Position numbers and translations under genes: made by a program. Below are positions 1 through 5,576 of a stretch of DNA of 6,472 nucleotides, one piece after another. The stretch lies in contig CACZOT010000423.1 in assembly GCA_902782795.1 (NCBI GenBank), positions 1 to 6,472 on the forward strand, read 5' to 3'. Under the pieces are notes generated by a model. That model was not told the DNA's origin and did not search any database. It worked only from the letters and a program-made list of their open reading frames with translations. Every line of letters starts with the position of its first letter. Position 1 is the first letter of the stretch. This DNA comes from an uncultured Eubacteriales bacterium (GTDB taxonomy: Bacteria; Bacillota; Clostridia; Christensenellales; Aristaeellaceae).

Positions 1-27
1 GCTCTTTGCGCGTGGCGCGCTTCGCGA

Positions 28-41
28 AGAAAACGGTTGCG
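28..41. promoter_or_regulatory. weak cre-like operator (CcpA/LacI family) overlapping the GH43 promoter -35
   Basis: The 14 bases AGAAAACGGTTGCG match the catabolite-response consensus TGNAANCGNTTNCA at 8 of 10 fixed positions; the two outermost fixed bases are wrong. The site covers most of the proposed -35 hexamer at 37-42, where a bound repressor would block polymerase. CcpA or a LacI-type sugar repressor acting on a beta-xylosidase gene is common in Bacillota, so the position makes sense. The match is imperfect and such a short site can arise by chance, so this is a suggestion only. Confidence 0.25.
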
Positions 42-66
42 CTGTTGGCCTTTCGGCGTGTACAAT
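37..66 (+). promoter_or_regulatory. putative sigma-A promoter of the GH43 gene
   Basis: The -10 hexamer TACAAT at 61-66 matches TATAAT at five of six bases. A weak -35, TTGCGC at 37-42 (first three bases match TTGACA), lies 18 bases upstream. Transcription would begin near 73, giving a leader of about 35 bases ending in the ribosome binding site at 94-99. The -10 is an AT-rich island in GC-rich DNA and has the same sequence as the -10 of the other promoter in this window (3984-3989), which supports the call. Confidence 0.5.
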
Positions 67-93
67 GGAGACGGCGTCATTTCACAAGAGAAA

Positions 94-99
94 CGGAGG
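94..99 (+). promoter_or_regulatory. ribosome binding site deciding the GTG start at 107
   Basis: CGGAGG lies seven bases upstream of GTG at 107-109. The in-frame ATG at 65 sits inside the proposed -10 hexamer and has no ribosome binding site, and the 14 residues it would add precede the point where GH43 homology begins (NPIIPGFNPDPS). The GTG is therefore preferred. Confidence 0.75.
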
Positions 100-106
100 C
101 ATTCGC

Positions 107-1738
107 GTGCAGATCCGCAATCCCATCATTCCCGGCTTTAACCCCGATCCCTCCGCCATCCGGGTGGGCGAGGATTTCTACCTGGCTACCTCGTCCTTCT
201 CCTATTTCCCGGGCATACCGATCTACCACAGCCGCGATCTGGCCCACTGGGAGCCCATCGGCTACGCCTTCTCCGACCCCGCCGAGCTGGAGGTGGAACC
301 TACGGGCATCTCCCTGGGCCTGTTCGCGCCGACCCTGCGCTACCATGAGGGCGTGTACTGGGTCATCGTGACGAATATGAGCGCGGGCATGACCTACGTC
401 GTCACCGCGACGGATCCGCGCGGCCCCTGGTCCGCGCCGCACAAGCTGCCCATGACCTTCGACCCGGACCTGTTCTGGGATGACGACGGCCGCTGCTACG
501 TGGCCGGGAGCATGCTCCTCGGCTTCCCGCAGCCCAAGCCATACTTCGGCCCGCGCATCGGCGTGTACGAGCTGGACACCGAAAAATGGGAATACACCGG
601 CGAGATGACCGGCCTGTGGACCGGCGCGCTGTTCGATTCCATCAGCCCGGAAGCCCCGCACATCTACAAAAAGGACGGCTGGTATTACCTGCTCATCTCC
701 GAGGGCGGCACAGAGCACTTCCACGCGGTCACCATCGCCCGCAGCCGCTCTCTGCTCGGCCCCTACGAGGGCTACGACGGCAACCCCATTCTCACGCACC
801 GCCACCTGCCCCAGGGCTATCCCATCTGCGCCACGGGCCACGCGGACCGGATCGACACGCCCAGCGGAGAATGGTACATGGTGTTCCTCGCCAGCCGCAC
901 CTACGGCGGCTACCACAAGAACATGGGCCGCGAGACTTTCATCGCGCCGGTCATCTGGGAAAACGGCTGGCCGGTGGTCTCGCCGGAGACGGGCCGCTGC
1001 GAGAATACCTACCCCATGCCCAAGGGTCTGGCGCCCTGCCCCTTCATGCCGCCCCTCAAGCGCGACGATTTCACGGGCGACGCGCTCGCCCTCCAGTGGA
1101 ACACGCTGGGGAGCCCCACGAACGGCGTCTTCCGTCTGGCCGACAGCCGCCTGTATCTGCGCGCCGCGGCCGAACCCATCCGCCCGGAGAAGCCCGCGCA
1201 GGCGCGGTTCCGTCCGGGACAGCACGAGCCCGTTGAGCCGCGCGCCATGGCCTTCGTCGGACGCCGCCAGCAGCACATGGATTTCAGCGCCGCGGTGCGC
1301 ATGACGTTCTCCCCCCGCGACGGCGAGACGGCGGGCCTTGCCATCCTGCAGAACAACAACGCGAACCTGCGCATCGAGATGGCCCTTGAGGGCGGCAGGC
1401 GGGTCCTGCGCGTTATGCGCTACATGGTGGATACCCACGCCGAGCTGGGGCATCACGGCGCGACGATCACCGCCGAAGAGACCTGCCTCGCCTCCCTGCC
1501 CTGGGACGCGGACAGCGCCGTCCTGCGAATCTGGACCAACGGGCAGGAGCACCACTTCTGCGCGGGCGCGGACGAAAACTCCCTGCGGCCGCTGTGCGAA
1601 AGCGTGCACGGGGGCTTCCTCGGCAGTGAGACCTGCGGCGGGTTCGTGGGCGCCTTTATCGGCATGTTCTGCTCCGGCAACGGCCGGGAAAGCGAGAACG
1701 AGGCCGCGTTCGACTGGTTTGAGTACAGCGGCGAATGA
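107..1738 (+). CDS. GH43 beta-xylosidase (possibly with alpha-L-arabinofuranosidase activity), intracellular
   Basis: Glycoside hydrolase of clan GH-F that removes terminal xylose from the non-reducing end of xylo-oligosaccharides by inversion; 543 residues from the GTG start, the usual length of XynB-type enzymes. The five-bladed propeller fills about residues 5-315. The three catalytic acids are visible: base Asp14 in FNPDPS, pKa-modulating Asp119 in FDPDLFWDDDG, and general acid Glu182 in SPEAPHIYK. His245 in ATGHAD is the conserved histidine near the propeller centre. A GRETF...GWPVVSPETG stretch (about 275-297) is typical of this subfamily group. From about 320 to the end lies a concanavalin-like beta-sandwich (GH43_C2 type), with the FVGRRQQH signature at 383-390. 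There is no signal peptide, so the enzyme is probably cytoplasmic and acts on imported oligosaccharides. It has its own promoter and converges on the 722-residue gene. The GH43 family is certain; the exact substrate (xylose against arabinose) is not settled by sequence. Confidence 0.93.
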   Translation: MQIRNPIIPGFNPDPSAIRVGEDFYLATSSFSYFPGIPIYHSRDLAHWEPIGYAFSDPAELEVEPTGISLGLFAPTLRYHEGVYWVIVTNMSAGMTYVVTATDPRGPWSAPHKLPMTFDPDLFWDDDGRCYVAGSMLLGFPQPKPYFGPRIGVYELDTEKWEYTGEMTGLWTGALFDSISPEAPHIYKKDGWYYLLISEGGTEHFHAVTIARSRSLLGPYEGYDGNPILTHRHLPQGYPICATGHADRIDTPSGEWYMVFLASRTYGGYHKNMGRETFIAPVIWENGWPVVSPETGRCENTYPMPKGLAPCPFMPPLKRDDFTGDALALQWNTLGSPTNGVFRLADSRLYLRAAAEPIRPEKPAQARFRPGQHEPVEPRAMAFVGRRQQHMDFSAAVRMTFSPRDGETAGLAILQNNNANLRIEMALEGGRRVLRVMRYMVDTHAELGHHGATITAEETCLASLPWDADSAVLRIWTNGQEHHFCAGADENSLRPLCESVHGGFLGSETCGGFVGAFIGMFCSGNGRESENEAAFDWFEYSGE

Positions 1739-1761
1739 CCCATCGCGCGGGGGGCGGGTCA
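1736..1761. repeat. inverted repeat spanning the convergent gene ends, possible bidirectional terminator
   Basis: TGACCC (1736-1741) and GGGTCA (1756-1761) are perfect inverted arms around a 14-base GC-rich loop. The outer three bases of each arm are the stop codons of the two convergent genes. A hairpin could form in either transcript and slow polymerase, but neither strand has a T-run after it, so it is not a classical intrinsic terminator. No better terminator is seen in the 20-base gap. Confidence 0.3.
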
Positions 1762-3927
1762 ATCCGCCTCGATGAGCCGGGCTTCTGCGAAGGCCCGCAC
1801 GAGGGCCTCCCGCGCAAGGCTGGTCCTCAGATAGCGCTTATCGTCGACGGGCAGGAGCGCGCCTTTCCCATCCTCCGCGAGCGGGAAGGCCGCCCTGCCC
1901 GTTTCATCTGTGAGGACGGCGTCCTTCGCCGCGATGGGCAGGCGCAGCTTCCCCGCGCCGCGCTCATGCCAATACACGGCCCAGGTCGCGCCGCCTCGCT
2001 CGAACAGATACACGGAAACGCCCTCCGGCGCCGCGGCGCGCTCGCAGGGGACCAGCTCCCAGCCCCCGTCCGCTCCCTTCAGAAGGGTATGCTCCCGGTC
2101 GAGCCGACGCAGCTCGGCCTTTTTTTCATCCGTGAGCCAGCCGCTGGCGCGGACTTCTTCCCAGCGCCGCATTACCTCCAGGATATCCCCGACGCGCGGA
2201 TGCCTGCGAAAGCGCTCCAGATCCGCCTGGATGGACGCCGGACAATCCCAGGCGGCGGCTCGGCTGGCGCCGTATTCGTATTGATCGGCCTGGGTGCCGG
2301 AGCTGCTTGCGTCCGGCGCCCAAAAGCCCCACCAGCCGAAATCCAGCCGGGTGAAATCCTGGCGCATCCGGGGCGCTTCCTCCGCGGGGAATCGGGCGAT
2401 CATCTCCTTGAAGACGGCGGGCGGAAAGACATCGAAGGCGTTGCCTCCGGCCTGGAAATGCCAGCTGAAATGCGCCCTGGCCGCGCCTTCCGTGAAGAGA
2501 GGCTTTTGCGCGAGGCGCCGGTACACGCGGTACTGCGCCATCGGCACATGGAAGCCGCAGGGGGCGTTCGTGCCCTCCGAACCGTCCATGTAGCAAAAGC
2601 GGAAGCCCGCGTCGTAGATCCCGGCGATCTTTTCAGCGATCTCGTCCTGCAGGCTGGAATCCTGGTCGATATAGCAGCTGGTCGCGCCGTATTCGGAGAT
2701 ATCCAGGACCGAGCCGACCTGCCCCGCGCTGTGCGGCTCCATCTCGGTCGCCAGCGCGCCGCGGCGGATGCCCGTGAAGCGGAAAGGCCGCTCGCGGGTG
2801 TAGGCCTCGTAGGAGATCAGCTCGCCGCCGAACTGGAGGACGCGGCACTTCGGGTGCATGGGGCTGCCGGCCGGGTCTTCCTCGACGCAGAGCTCCTCCG
2901 CGCCGTCCTCCAGGGCCCGGGCCAGGGTGAAGCGCCGCTTCTTCCCCAGGCGATGGTCGGCGTGGGGCGTGACGTAGCGGCTGCCCAGGCCGATATGCGT
3001 GTGCAGGAAATGGAGCCCCGGCGTGATGCCCGCCTCCCGCAAACGCGCAAGGACTTTCTCGACGTCCGCGCGGCCGTTCGGGTAGCGGTCGTTGTAATCG
3101 TAATCTCCGCAGAGCCAGTAGCCGCGCTCCTCGCGGAAAAAGGCCTTGTAATAGACGAGCATAAGGCGGAAGCCGCCTTGCCTGGCGCGGGCGATGTGCT
3201 CCTCCACGTTGTCGGGGGAGAGATCGCTCGTCCAGTACACGGATGCGTTGAGGAGCGGGTCCCGCCGGCTGGCGACGCCCGCGGGAAGATCATAGTCCCT
3301 CTCGAAGGCCTCCACGGCGGGCAGGAACTCCTCGGGAGGGCAGGCGATGATCGCCGCCTCGCAGCCCTCCAGCCGGATCCCCGCCACCGCGTCCGCGCTG
3401 AGGAGACGGCAGCGGGCGCGTTTCTCCTGGTCGACGCGGGCGTGGGGCGATGCCGCCAGCACGCACAGGGCGGCCCGTTCGTCCCAGACGACGCTCAGCC
3501 ATTCCCCGAACCGCTCCCGCTTTTTGGCGGGGAGTGCGCACAGGCGTAGTTCGGCCACGGGCGGGGTGTCCATGCACAGGCCGTCGTAATCCTCCCGTTC
3601 CACCTCGAACCCCTCCAGGCGCAGGGCGATGTATTCCCTCGCCTCCCTTACGGCGATCACCGCCTTGACGGGCACGGTCTCGAAGGAGACGCGCAGCAGA
3701 TTCCCCTCGCGGCGCAGGCGCGTTCCCTGGCAGGTGAGGCGACGGTTGGGGTGGGCCAGCTTCACCTCGTTGTTGAAGGGCCGCTCCTGCGTGACGGAAA
3801 AGAGCGCCGTCTCCTCCCCCGGCTCGACGCACTCCTCGCCGGTCTTGTTGAGGCGCAGGCTCCGGACGATACAGTCCTCGCCCACCGTCAGGGTAAAGGA
3901 TTCGTTTTTCAGGATGATCTCCGCCAT
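1759..3927 (-). CDS. uncharacterised TIM-barrel glycoside-hydrolase-like protein
   Basis: 722 residues; I recognise the general type but no named family. Residues 1-220 look like a beta-rich N-terminal domain. About 225-565 reads like a (beta/alpha)8 barrel: LNASVYW (226-232), FRLMLVYYKAFF (253-264), DYDYNDRYPNG (275-285), ITPGLHFLHTHIG (301-313), FRFCYMDGSEG (442-452), FTEGAARAHFSWHF (478-491), RLDFGWWGFWAPD (527-539) and SRAAAWDCP (555-563). Asp448 and Glu451, at the end of a barrel strand, and Glu480 are the best catalytic candidates, as in retaining hydrolases with a strand-end Asp. Residues about 322-405 form a small inserted beta-module. The C-terminus (about 635-700) is a further beta-domain, as in many glycosidases. 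There is no signal peptide, so it is probably cytoplasmic. The start is the ATG at 3927, placed by a strong ribosome binding site; an ATG at 3951 would add eight residues. It has its own promoter at 3984-4011. A glycosidase role is inference from fold-like pattern and from the GH43 and esterase neighbours. Confidence 0.8.
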   Translation of the reverse strand: MAEIILKNESFTLTVGEDCIVRSLRLNKTGEECVEPGEETALFSVTQERPFNNEVKLAHPNRRLTCQGTRLRREGNLLRVSFETVPVKAVIAVREAREYIALRLEGFEVEREDYDGLCMDTPPVAELRLCALPAKKRERFGEWLSVVWDERAALCVLAASPHARVDQEKRARCRLLSADAVAGIRLEGCEAAIIACPPEEFLPAVEAFERDYDLPAGVASRRDPLLNASVYWTSDLSPDNVEEHIARARQGGFRLMLVYYKAFFREERGYWLCGDYDYNDRYPNGRADVEKVLARLREAGITPGLHFLHTHIGLGSRYVTPHADHRLGKKRRFTLARALEDGAEELCVEEDPAGSPMHPKCRVLQFGGELISYEAYTRERPFRFTGIRRGALATEMEPHSAGQVGSVLDISEYGATSCYIDQDSSLQDEIAEKIAGIYDAGFRFCYMDGSEGTNAPCGFHVPMAQYRVYRRLAQKPLFTEGAARAHFSWHFQAGGNAFDVFPPAVFKEMIARFPAEEAPRMRQDFTRLDFGWWGFWAPDASSSGTQADQYEYGASRAAAWDCPASIQADLERFRRHPRVGDILEVMRRWEEVRASGWLTDEKKAELRRLDREHTLLKGADGGWELVPCERAAAPEGVSVYLFERGGATWAVYWHERGAGKLRLPIAAKDAVLTDETGRAAFPLAEDGKGALLPVDDKRYLRTSLAREALVRAFAEARLIEAD

Positions 3928-3933
3928 GGGGTT

Positions 3934-3941
3934 CCCCTCCC
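3934..3941 (-). promoter_or_regulatory. ribosome binding site deciding the ATG start at 3927
   Basis: On the minus strand GGGAGGGG stands six bases before the ATG at 3927. The in-frame ATG at 3951 has only GGGAGA almost touching it, too close for good initiation. The downstream start gives the N-terminus MAEIILKNESF, which runs directly into the first beta strand. Confidence 0.7.
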
Positions 3942-3983
3942 GCGTGCTCATTCTCCCGCGCCGCCGCGCGGCTTTTCGGTTCT

Positions 3984-4011
3984 ATTGTACCGCTGCCCGG
4001 CCCGCTGTCAA
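3984..4011 (-). promoter_or_regulatory. strong sigma-A promoter of the 722-residue gene
   Basis: On the minus strand a perfect TTGACA (4011-4006) is followed after 16 bases by TACAAT (3989-3984), five of six matches to TATAAT. Transcription would start near 3977, leaving a leader of about 50 bases before the ATG at 3927. That leader contains the self-complementary GCCGCGCGGC (3963-3972), which could fold or bind a protein. The promoter lies just downstream of the terminator of the neighbouring operon, so the 722-residue gene is probably an independent transcription unit. Confidence 0.75.
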
Positions 4012-4017
4012 GCGGGC
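4000..4017. repeat. perfect inverted repeat covering the -35 hexamer, candidate operator
   Basis: GCCCGCT and AGCGGGC are 7-base perfect arms around the loop GTCA. The repeat contains the whole TTGACA element of the promoter of the 722-residue gene. A symmetric site placed on a -35 suggests a repressor-binding site; no regulator gene lies in the window to match it. It might also be chance in GC-rich DNA. Confidence 0.35.
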
Positions 4018-4027
4018 AAAGCCGCGC

Positions 4028-4059
4028 AAAAAGGCGCGCTCCCGAAAATGAAGCGCGCC
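4028..4059 (-). terminator. intrinsic terminator of the MATE-SGNH-SCP2 operon
   Basis: On the minus strand GGCGCGCT (4059-4052) pairs perfectly with AGCGCGCC (4040-4033) around an 11-base loop, and five T follow (4032-4028). It begins 33 bases after the SCP2-domain stop codon and lies before the -35 of the next gene, so it cleanly separates the two minus-strand units. The all-GC stem apart from one A-T pair and the T-run make this the clearest regulatory element in the window. Confidence 0.9.
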
Positions 4060-4092
4060 ATATTTTCCGCTTTTTCCGTTCCTCCGGGCGGC

Positions 4093-4425
4093 TCAGCGCT
4101 TGTCCACAAGGGCGATCAGCGCCATCAGCTTCGCGATCTGCCCGCGCACCTTCAGCCTGCGCAGAAGGAGCGCCTTGGCGGGGCTGAGCGTCCCCTGGAT
4201 GATGGCCAGCAGGTCCCGTTCGGAAGCGGAGACAGTGCAATCCGGCTCCCGGGTCAGCCCGCCAAGCGAGACGTGCCCGTCCGGGAGGATCTCCGCCTCG
4301 TAGACTCCGCCCTCGTTCGTTTCCAGGCGGAACGCGCCGCCGCAGTTCTTCAGGCGCTCCCTCGCCCCTTCCGCGAGCGCGGGAAAATCGGCGATGAAGG
4401 CTTCCAACGTTTCGTATTTTTGCAT
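4093..4425 (-). CDS. SCP2-like sterol/lipid-carrier domain protein
   Basis: 110 residues, a single stand-alone SCP2 fold. The C-terminal half has the family pattern: DCTVSASERDLLAIIQGTL (62-80), then SPAKALLLRRLKVRGQIAKL (81-100), that is a strand, the helix carrying the 'I..G...P..A...G.l.v.G' spacing, and a final helix. The N-terminal part (6-28) is an amphipathic helix followed by the beta sheet (30-60). Eukaryotic relatives bind fatty acyl chains and sterols in a hydrophobic tunnel; the role of the short bacterial versions is mostly unknown. The protein has no signal peptide and should be cytosolic. AGGAG lies seven bases before the ATG, supporting the start. It is the last gene of a probable operon, 33 bases after the SGNH gene and directly before the terminator. 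The family call is fairly secure; ligand and function are unknown. Confidence 0.82.
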   Translation of the reverse strand: MQKYETLEAFIADFPALAEGARERLKNCGGAFRLETNEGGVYEAEILPDGHVSLGGLTREPDCTVSASERDLLAIIQGTLSPAKALLLRRLKVRGQIAKLMALIALVDKR

Positions 4426-4458
4426 AGCTTTGCTCCTGACGTGTGTATTCGGGATGGA

Positions 4459-5550
4459 TCAGCCAAGGCGCAGCAGACCTGCGACCGCCGGGGCCAGCGC
4501 CTCGGCCCATGCGGCGTTGCCGCGCTCGTCCGGGTGCGCGCCGTACCGGGAAAGATGCGGCGTTTCCGGCCCGCGGCCCAGCACCGGCACGACGTCGAAC
4601 AGCGCGTCCGCTTCCTTTGCCAGTTCCCCGCGCAGGAAGGCGTTGACTCCCTCCCACGCCGGACGGACGTCCTCCGCGTAATCGAACGGCGGAATCGTCT
4701 CCAGCAGGACTTTCACGCCGCTCTGCTTCAGCGCGCGGACGATCGTGGCGAGGTCCCTTTGGACTTCCACGGCGGAACGTCCCCGCAGGAGATCGTTCAC
4801 GCCCAGGCACAGACAGACCAGATCGTTCTGCCTCGCCTTGTACAGCCACATGCCGTCCAGGGCCGCGTCCCGGGCGCGCGCGAAGCCAAGGCCCAGGTTC
4901 CAAACGGCCGCCTCCGGCCCGAGCCGGTCCGCCAGAAGCGCGCTCAGGTGGCGGTGGCTGTTCTCGGGCGTGCCGATACCCTGGGTGATGGAATCCCCCA
5001 GGAGACCGACACGCGAGCGCGCGGGTCTCGCGCACCCGAGCATGGAGAGGAACGGCTGCTCCTTGGATGGGATCCACTTCCCGTCCCGGAGCACGAAGGC
5101 GGGCAGCAGGCTCTCCGGATGGCAGGGCAGCGTCCGCCCGGCGCAGACGGTCTCCACGCACAGGCAGTCCCCCTTCTCGGCGGCGAGCGGGAAGGGATCG
5201 CTGGCGAAGAGCTCGCCGGGGCGGACCCAGCGCTCTTCCTTCCCGTCGAAGAGCACGGGCCGGAAGCCCTCCGGCTCCACGCACGCCTCGGGAGAACAGG
5301 CGCGGCAGATCCCGGCGCGCATGGAGAGCACGCGCCATTCGTCCAGGACGCGGCCCGCGCGGCTGTGGCCGCCGTCGGCAAAGGTCGTATCCACGGCGTT
5401 CGAAAAGAGCAGGGAGTATTGATACTCGCCGCTCTGGGCGAGGCGATAGTACACCCGCCCCGTCACGGGCCGCTCCGGATCCGAAAAGAAGAAGCTCTGC
5501 ACGCCGCTCCCCACGACGCTCCCGGAGACGAACGTATCGAAATAGCGCAT
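4459..5550 (-). CDS. two-domain SGNH/GDSL hydrolase, probable carbohydrate or small-ester esterase
   Basis: 363 residues. Residues 1-170 form an N-terminal beta-rich (jelly-roll-like) domain, and about 178-360 is the SGNH hydrolase. Block I is GDSIT (185-189) with nucleophile Ser187; block II is NLGLG (218-222), oxyanion Gly; block III is GVND (250-253) with Asn252; block V is YGAHP (336-340) with His339. The residue three before the His, normally the catalytic Asp of the triad, is Tyr336. Related two-domain SGNH proteins (CE2/CE3-like arrangements) remove acetyl groups from sugars, and Ser-His dyads are known among SGNH enzymes, so activity is still plausible. No signal peptide is seen, which points to intracellular substrates such as acetylated xylo-oligosaccharides. 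AGGAGG six bases before the ATG fixes the start. The gene follows the MATE gene by 18 bases and precedes the SCP2 gene by 33, so it is probably the middle of an operon. The substrate is not known. Confidence 0.87.
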   Translation of the reverse strand: MRYFDTFVSGSVVGSGVQSFFFSDPERPVTGRVYYRLAQSGEYQYSLLFSNAVDTTFADGGHSRAGRVLDEWRVLSMRAGICRACSPEACVEPEGFRPVLFDGKEERWVRPGELFASDPFPLAAEKGDCLCVETVCAGRTLPCHPESLLPAFVLRDGKWIPSKEQPFLSMLGCARPARSRVGLLGDSITQGIGTPENSHRHLSALLADRLGPEAAVWNLGLGFARARDAALDGMWLYKARQNDLVCLCLGVNDLLRGRSAVEVQRDLATIVRALKQSGVKVLLETIPPFDYAEDVRPAWEGVNAFLRGELAKEADALFDVVPVLGRGPETPHLSRYGAHPDERGNAAWAEALAPAVAGLLRLG

Positions 5551-5563
5551 GGTCTTCCTCCTT

Positions 5564-5576
5564 CCGCCTCAGGCGG
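5564..5576. repeat. short palindrome centred on the MATE stop codon
   Basis: CCGCCTCAGGCGG is a perfect 6+1+6 inverted repeat; on the minus strand the MATE stop codon TGA is at its centre. It lies just upstream of the AGGAGG of the SGNH gene. With almost no loop it would form only a weak RNA hairpin; it may bear on coupling of the two genes, or be chance. Confidence 0.3.

Noticed and set aside
20..29. 10-base palindrome CTTCGCGAAG upstream of the GH43 promoter
   Set aside because: Self-complementary but short, GC-rich, and without a second copy in the window; kept only as a note.
65..106. ATG at 65 as the start of the GH43 protein
   Set aside because: It lies within the proposed -10 hexamer, has no ribosome binding site, and the extra 14 residues precede the family's conserved N-terminus; GTG at 107 has an ideal site.
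77..1762. 561-residue open frame antisense to the GH43 gene
   Set aside because: High GC keeps stop codons rare in other frames. The translation is rich in Ala, Gly, Arg and Val without recognisable domains, and the sense strand codes for an unmistakable GH43 enzyme.
1735..3549. 604-residue plus-strand open frame opposite the GH-like gene
   Set aside because: Shadow frame: the minus strand has the ribosome binding site, promoter and fold-like motifs, while this translation is low in recognisable structure and overlaps the end of GH43.
4008..4061. 17-codon minus-strand open frame starting with ATG at 4061, after a GGAGG
   Set aside because: The GGAGG is about 19 bases from the ATG, too far, and the frame runs through the terminator hairpin and ends in the next promoter's -35. 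No sign that it is translated.
3290..5338. 682-residue minus-strand open frame overlapping SGNH, SCP2 and the GH-like gene
   Set aside because: Out of frame with three well-supported genes and composed mostly of Arg, Gly, Pro and Ala; a shadow.
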